A stretch of 64,000 nucleotides of DNA from an uncultured Oscillospiraceae bacterium (GTDB taxonomy: Bacteria > Bacillota > Clostridia > Oscillospirales > Acutalibacteraceae), in the NCBI GenBank assembly GCA_900540295.1, contig UQFM01000001.1, forward strand, positions 39,045-103,044, given 5' to 3'. This document shows, piece by piece, positions 63,520 through 64,000 of this stretch. Position numbers and translations under genes: made by a program. Positions within the stretch are counted from its first letter, which is position 1. Every line of letters begins with the position of its first letter. A model generated the notes under the pieces. It was not told the origin of the DNA, did not search any database, and was given only the letters and a program-made list of their open reading frames with translations.

Positions 63520-63971
63520 CGTCCCCCATACTGCAATATTTATAGCGGCATTACATAAACCTTTGAAAGCCGTTTACAGTTTAGCAAAAAAACATAACAA
63601 TCCGCAACATTATAAACGTATATGTCCGAAAATACAGCGAAATGCTTACGCACATTGCCGTCGCATACAGTTGCTTTGTAAAAAAATAAACCATCTGATT
63701 GGAGGGTTTATTTTCTGTAAAGATGATATAAAATAGATGTTGCTTTGTCGCGTGCATAAAATTAAGCAAAAAAAGAAAGCCTCGTACGCAAATTGCGTGT
63801 CGAGGCTCTCGACTGTAAAGATGATATAAAACAGATGCTTTTAAAGATTTATAATGAGGACTTGAACTAACTGAAAATCAATTATCGGCTTTCTATTCTG
63901 TAAGAAAATGGTTTTATATGGTTATATAAACTACTCTGGTGTTTTCTTCCTTCTACAATTTTATCTAATAT
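63520..63971. other. Gene-free terminal region
   Basis: I see no credible gene here. It holds an AATAAACC/GGTTTATT hairpin (about 63682-63712) and the direct repeats GTAAAGATGATATAAAA at about 63718 and 63817. A hairpin AGCCTCG/CGAGGCT at about 63779-63807 has a T-rich run on the minus strand and could end a minus-strand transcript coming from beyond the window. Confidence 0.6.
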
Positions 63972-64000
63972 CTGTCTCTTATACACATCTCCGACCCCAC
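63972..64000 (+). other. Illumina Nextera adapter sequence at the contig end
   Basis: CTGTCTCTTATACACATCT is the transposase mosaic-end sequence of Nextera libraries. The next ten bases (CCGACCCCAC) match the rest of the read-2 adapter except for one base. It is a library artefact, not genomic DNA. Confidence 0.93.

Noticed and set aside
1..64000. tRNA, rRNA, CRISPR, prophage and defence genes
   Set aside because: No cloverleaf-like sequence, repeat-spacer array, phage structural gene, restriction enzyme or toxin-antitoxin pair could be recognised.

Overview
The window looks like one end of a draft contig from a spore-forming, anaerobic member of the Bacillota, class Clostridia, probably an Oscillospirales/Ruminococcaceae-like gut organism. 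The reasons are an alpha/beta-type small acid-soluble spore protein, SpoIIID, SAM-I and glmS RNA switches, a dockerin-bearing surface protein of the type seen in Ruminococcus relatives, short GTAGGGGCG-type intergenic repeats, and strong AGGAGG-like ribosome binding sites with frequent TTG and GTG starts. No tRNA, rRNA, CRISPR array, prophage or full insertion sequence was seen. The last 29 bases match an Illumina Nextera transposase adapter with one mismatch, so the true genomic sequence ends near 63971.

Layout. 1-10240: rpoB (5' truncated), rpoC, rpsL, rpsG, fusA, tuf, the classical rpoBC-str cluster. 10240-10650: intergenic repeats. 10654-12723 (minus): ABC-2 exporter plus a small conserved protein. 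12853-16790: tyrosine phosphatase, glutamine-dependent NAD synthetase, AlaT. 16820-24730: spore protein, a HIRAN-like protein, SpoIIID, an unusual isoleucyl-tRNA synthetase, a DUF1858 protein, then trmK-nif3-rqcH. 24760-26570 (minus): DUF378 protein and metK under a SAM-I riboswitch. 26750-32213: small regulators, acyltransferase, HAD phosphatase, GNAT acetyltransferase, TetR regulator and an anchored zinc-ribbon-like protein. 32285-34434 (minus): glmS with its self-cleaving ribozyme. 34526-37615: membrane protein, EamA transporter, secreted SH3/C39-like protein. 37793-39223: glnA with a terminator in its leader. 39305-48218 (minus): alcohol dehydrogenase and the nusA-infB operon (rimP, nusA, ylxR, ylxQ, infB, rbfA, nrnA, truB, ribF). 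48645-51541: XRE regulator and an Agr-like two-component pair. 51588-53447 (minus): prfB and an SGNH hydrolase. 53732-59377: a 1881-residue Ig-like/dockerin protein. 59495-63519: azlCD, an ACT protein, an old-yellow-enzyme homologue, a small protein and a HIT protein. 63520-64000 holds no gene.

How it works together. Most genes are housekeeping: transcription, translation initiation and elongation, release factor, ribosome rescue, methionine/SAM, glutamine, glutamine-derived NAD and amino sugar synthesis. Several carry cis-acting control: a SAM-I riboswitch (metK), a glmS ribozyme, a terminator between promoter and gene (glnA), a hairpin over the ribosome binding site of spoIIID, a leader hairpin before rimP, and palindromes overlapping the rpsL and tuf promoters.

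The least explained signals are: (1) a 277-bp MITE-like element with 28-bp terminal inverted repeats at 35338-35614 and a one-ended relative near 48505-48649, each joined to the 3' end of a gene; (2) a second short dispersed element shared by 31076-31174 and 60668-60726; (3) the same 15-base block, AACACGTT plus one base plus a -10 hexamer, in front of three unrelated minus-strand genes; and (4) the stem over the spoIIID ribosome binding site.
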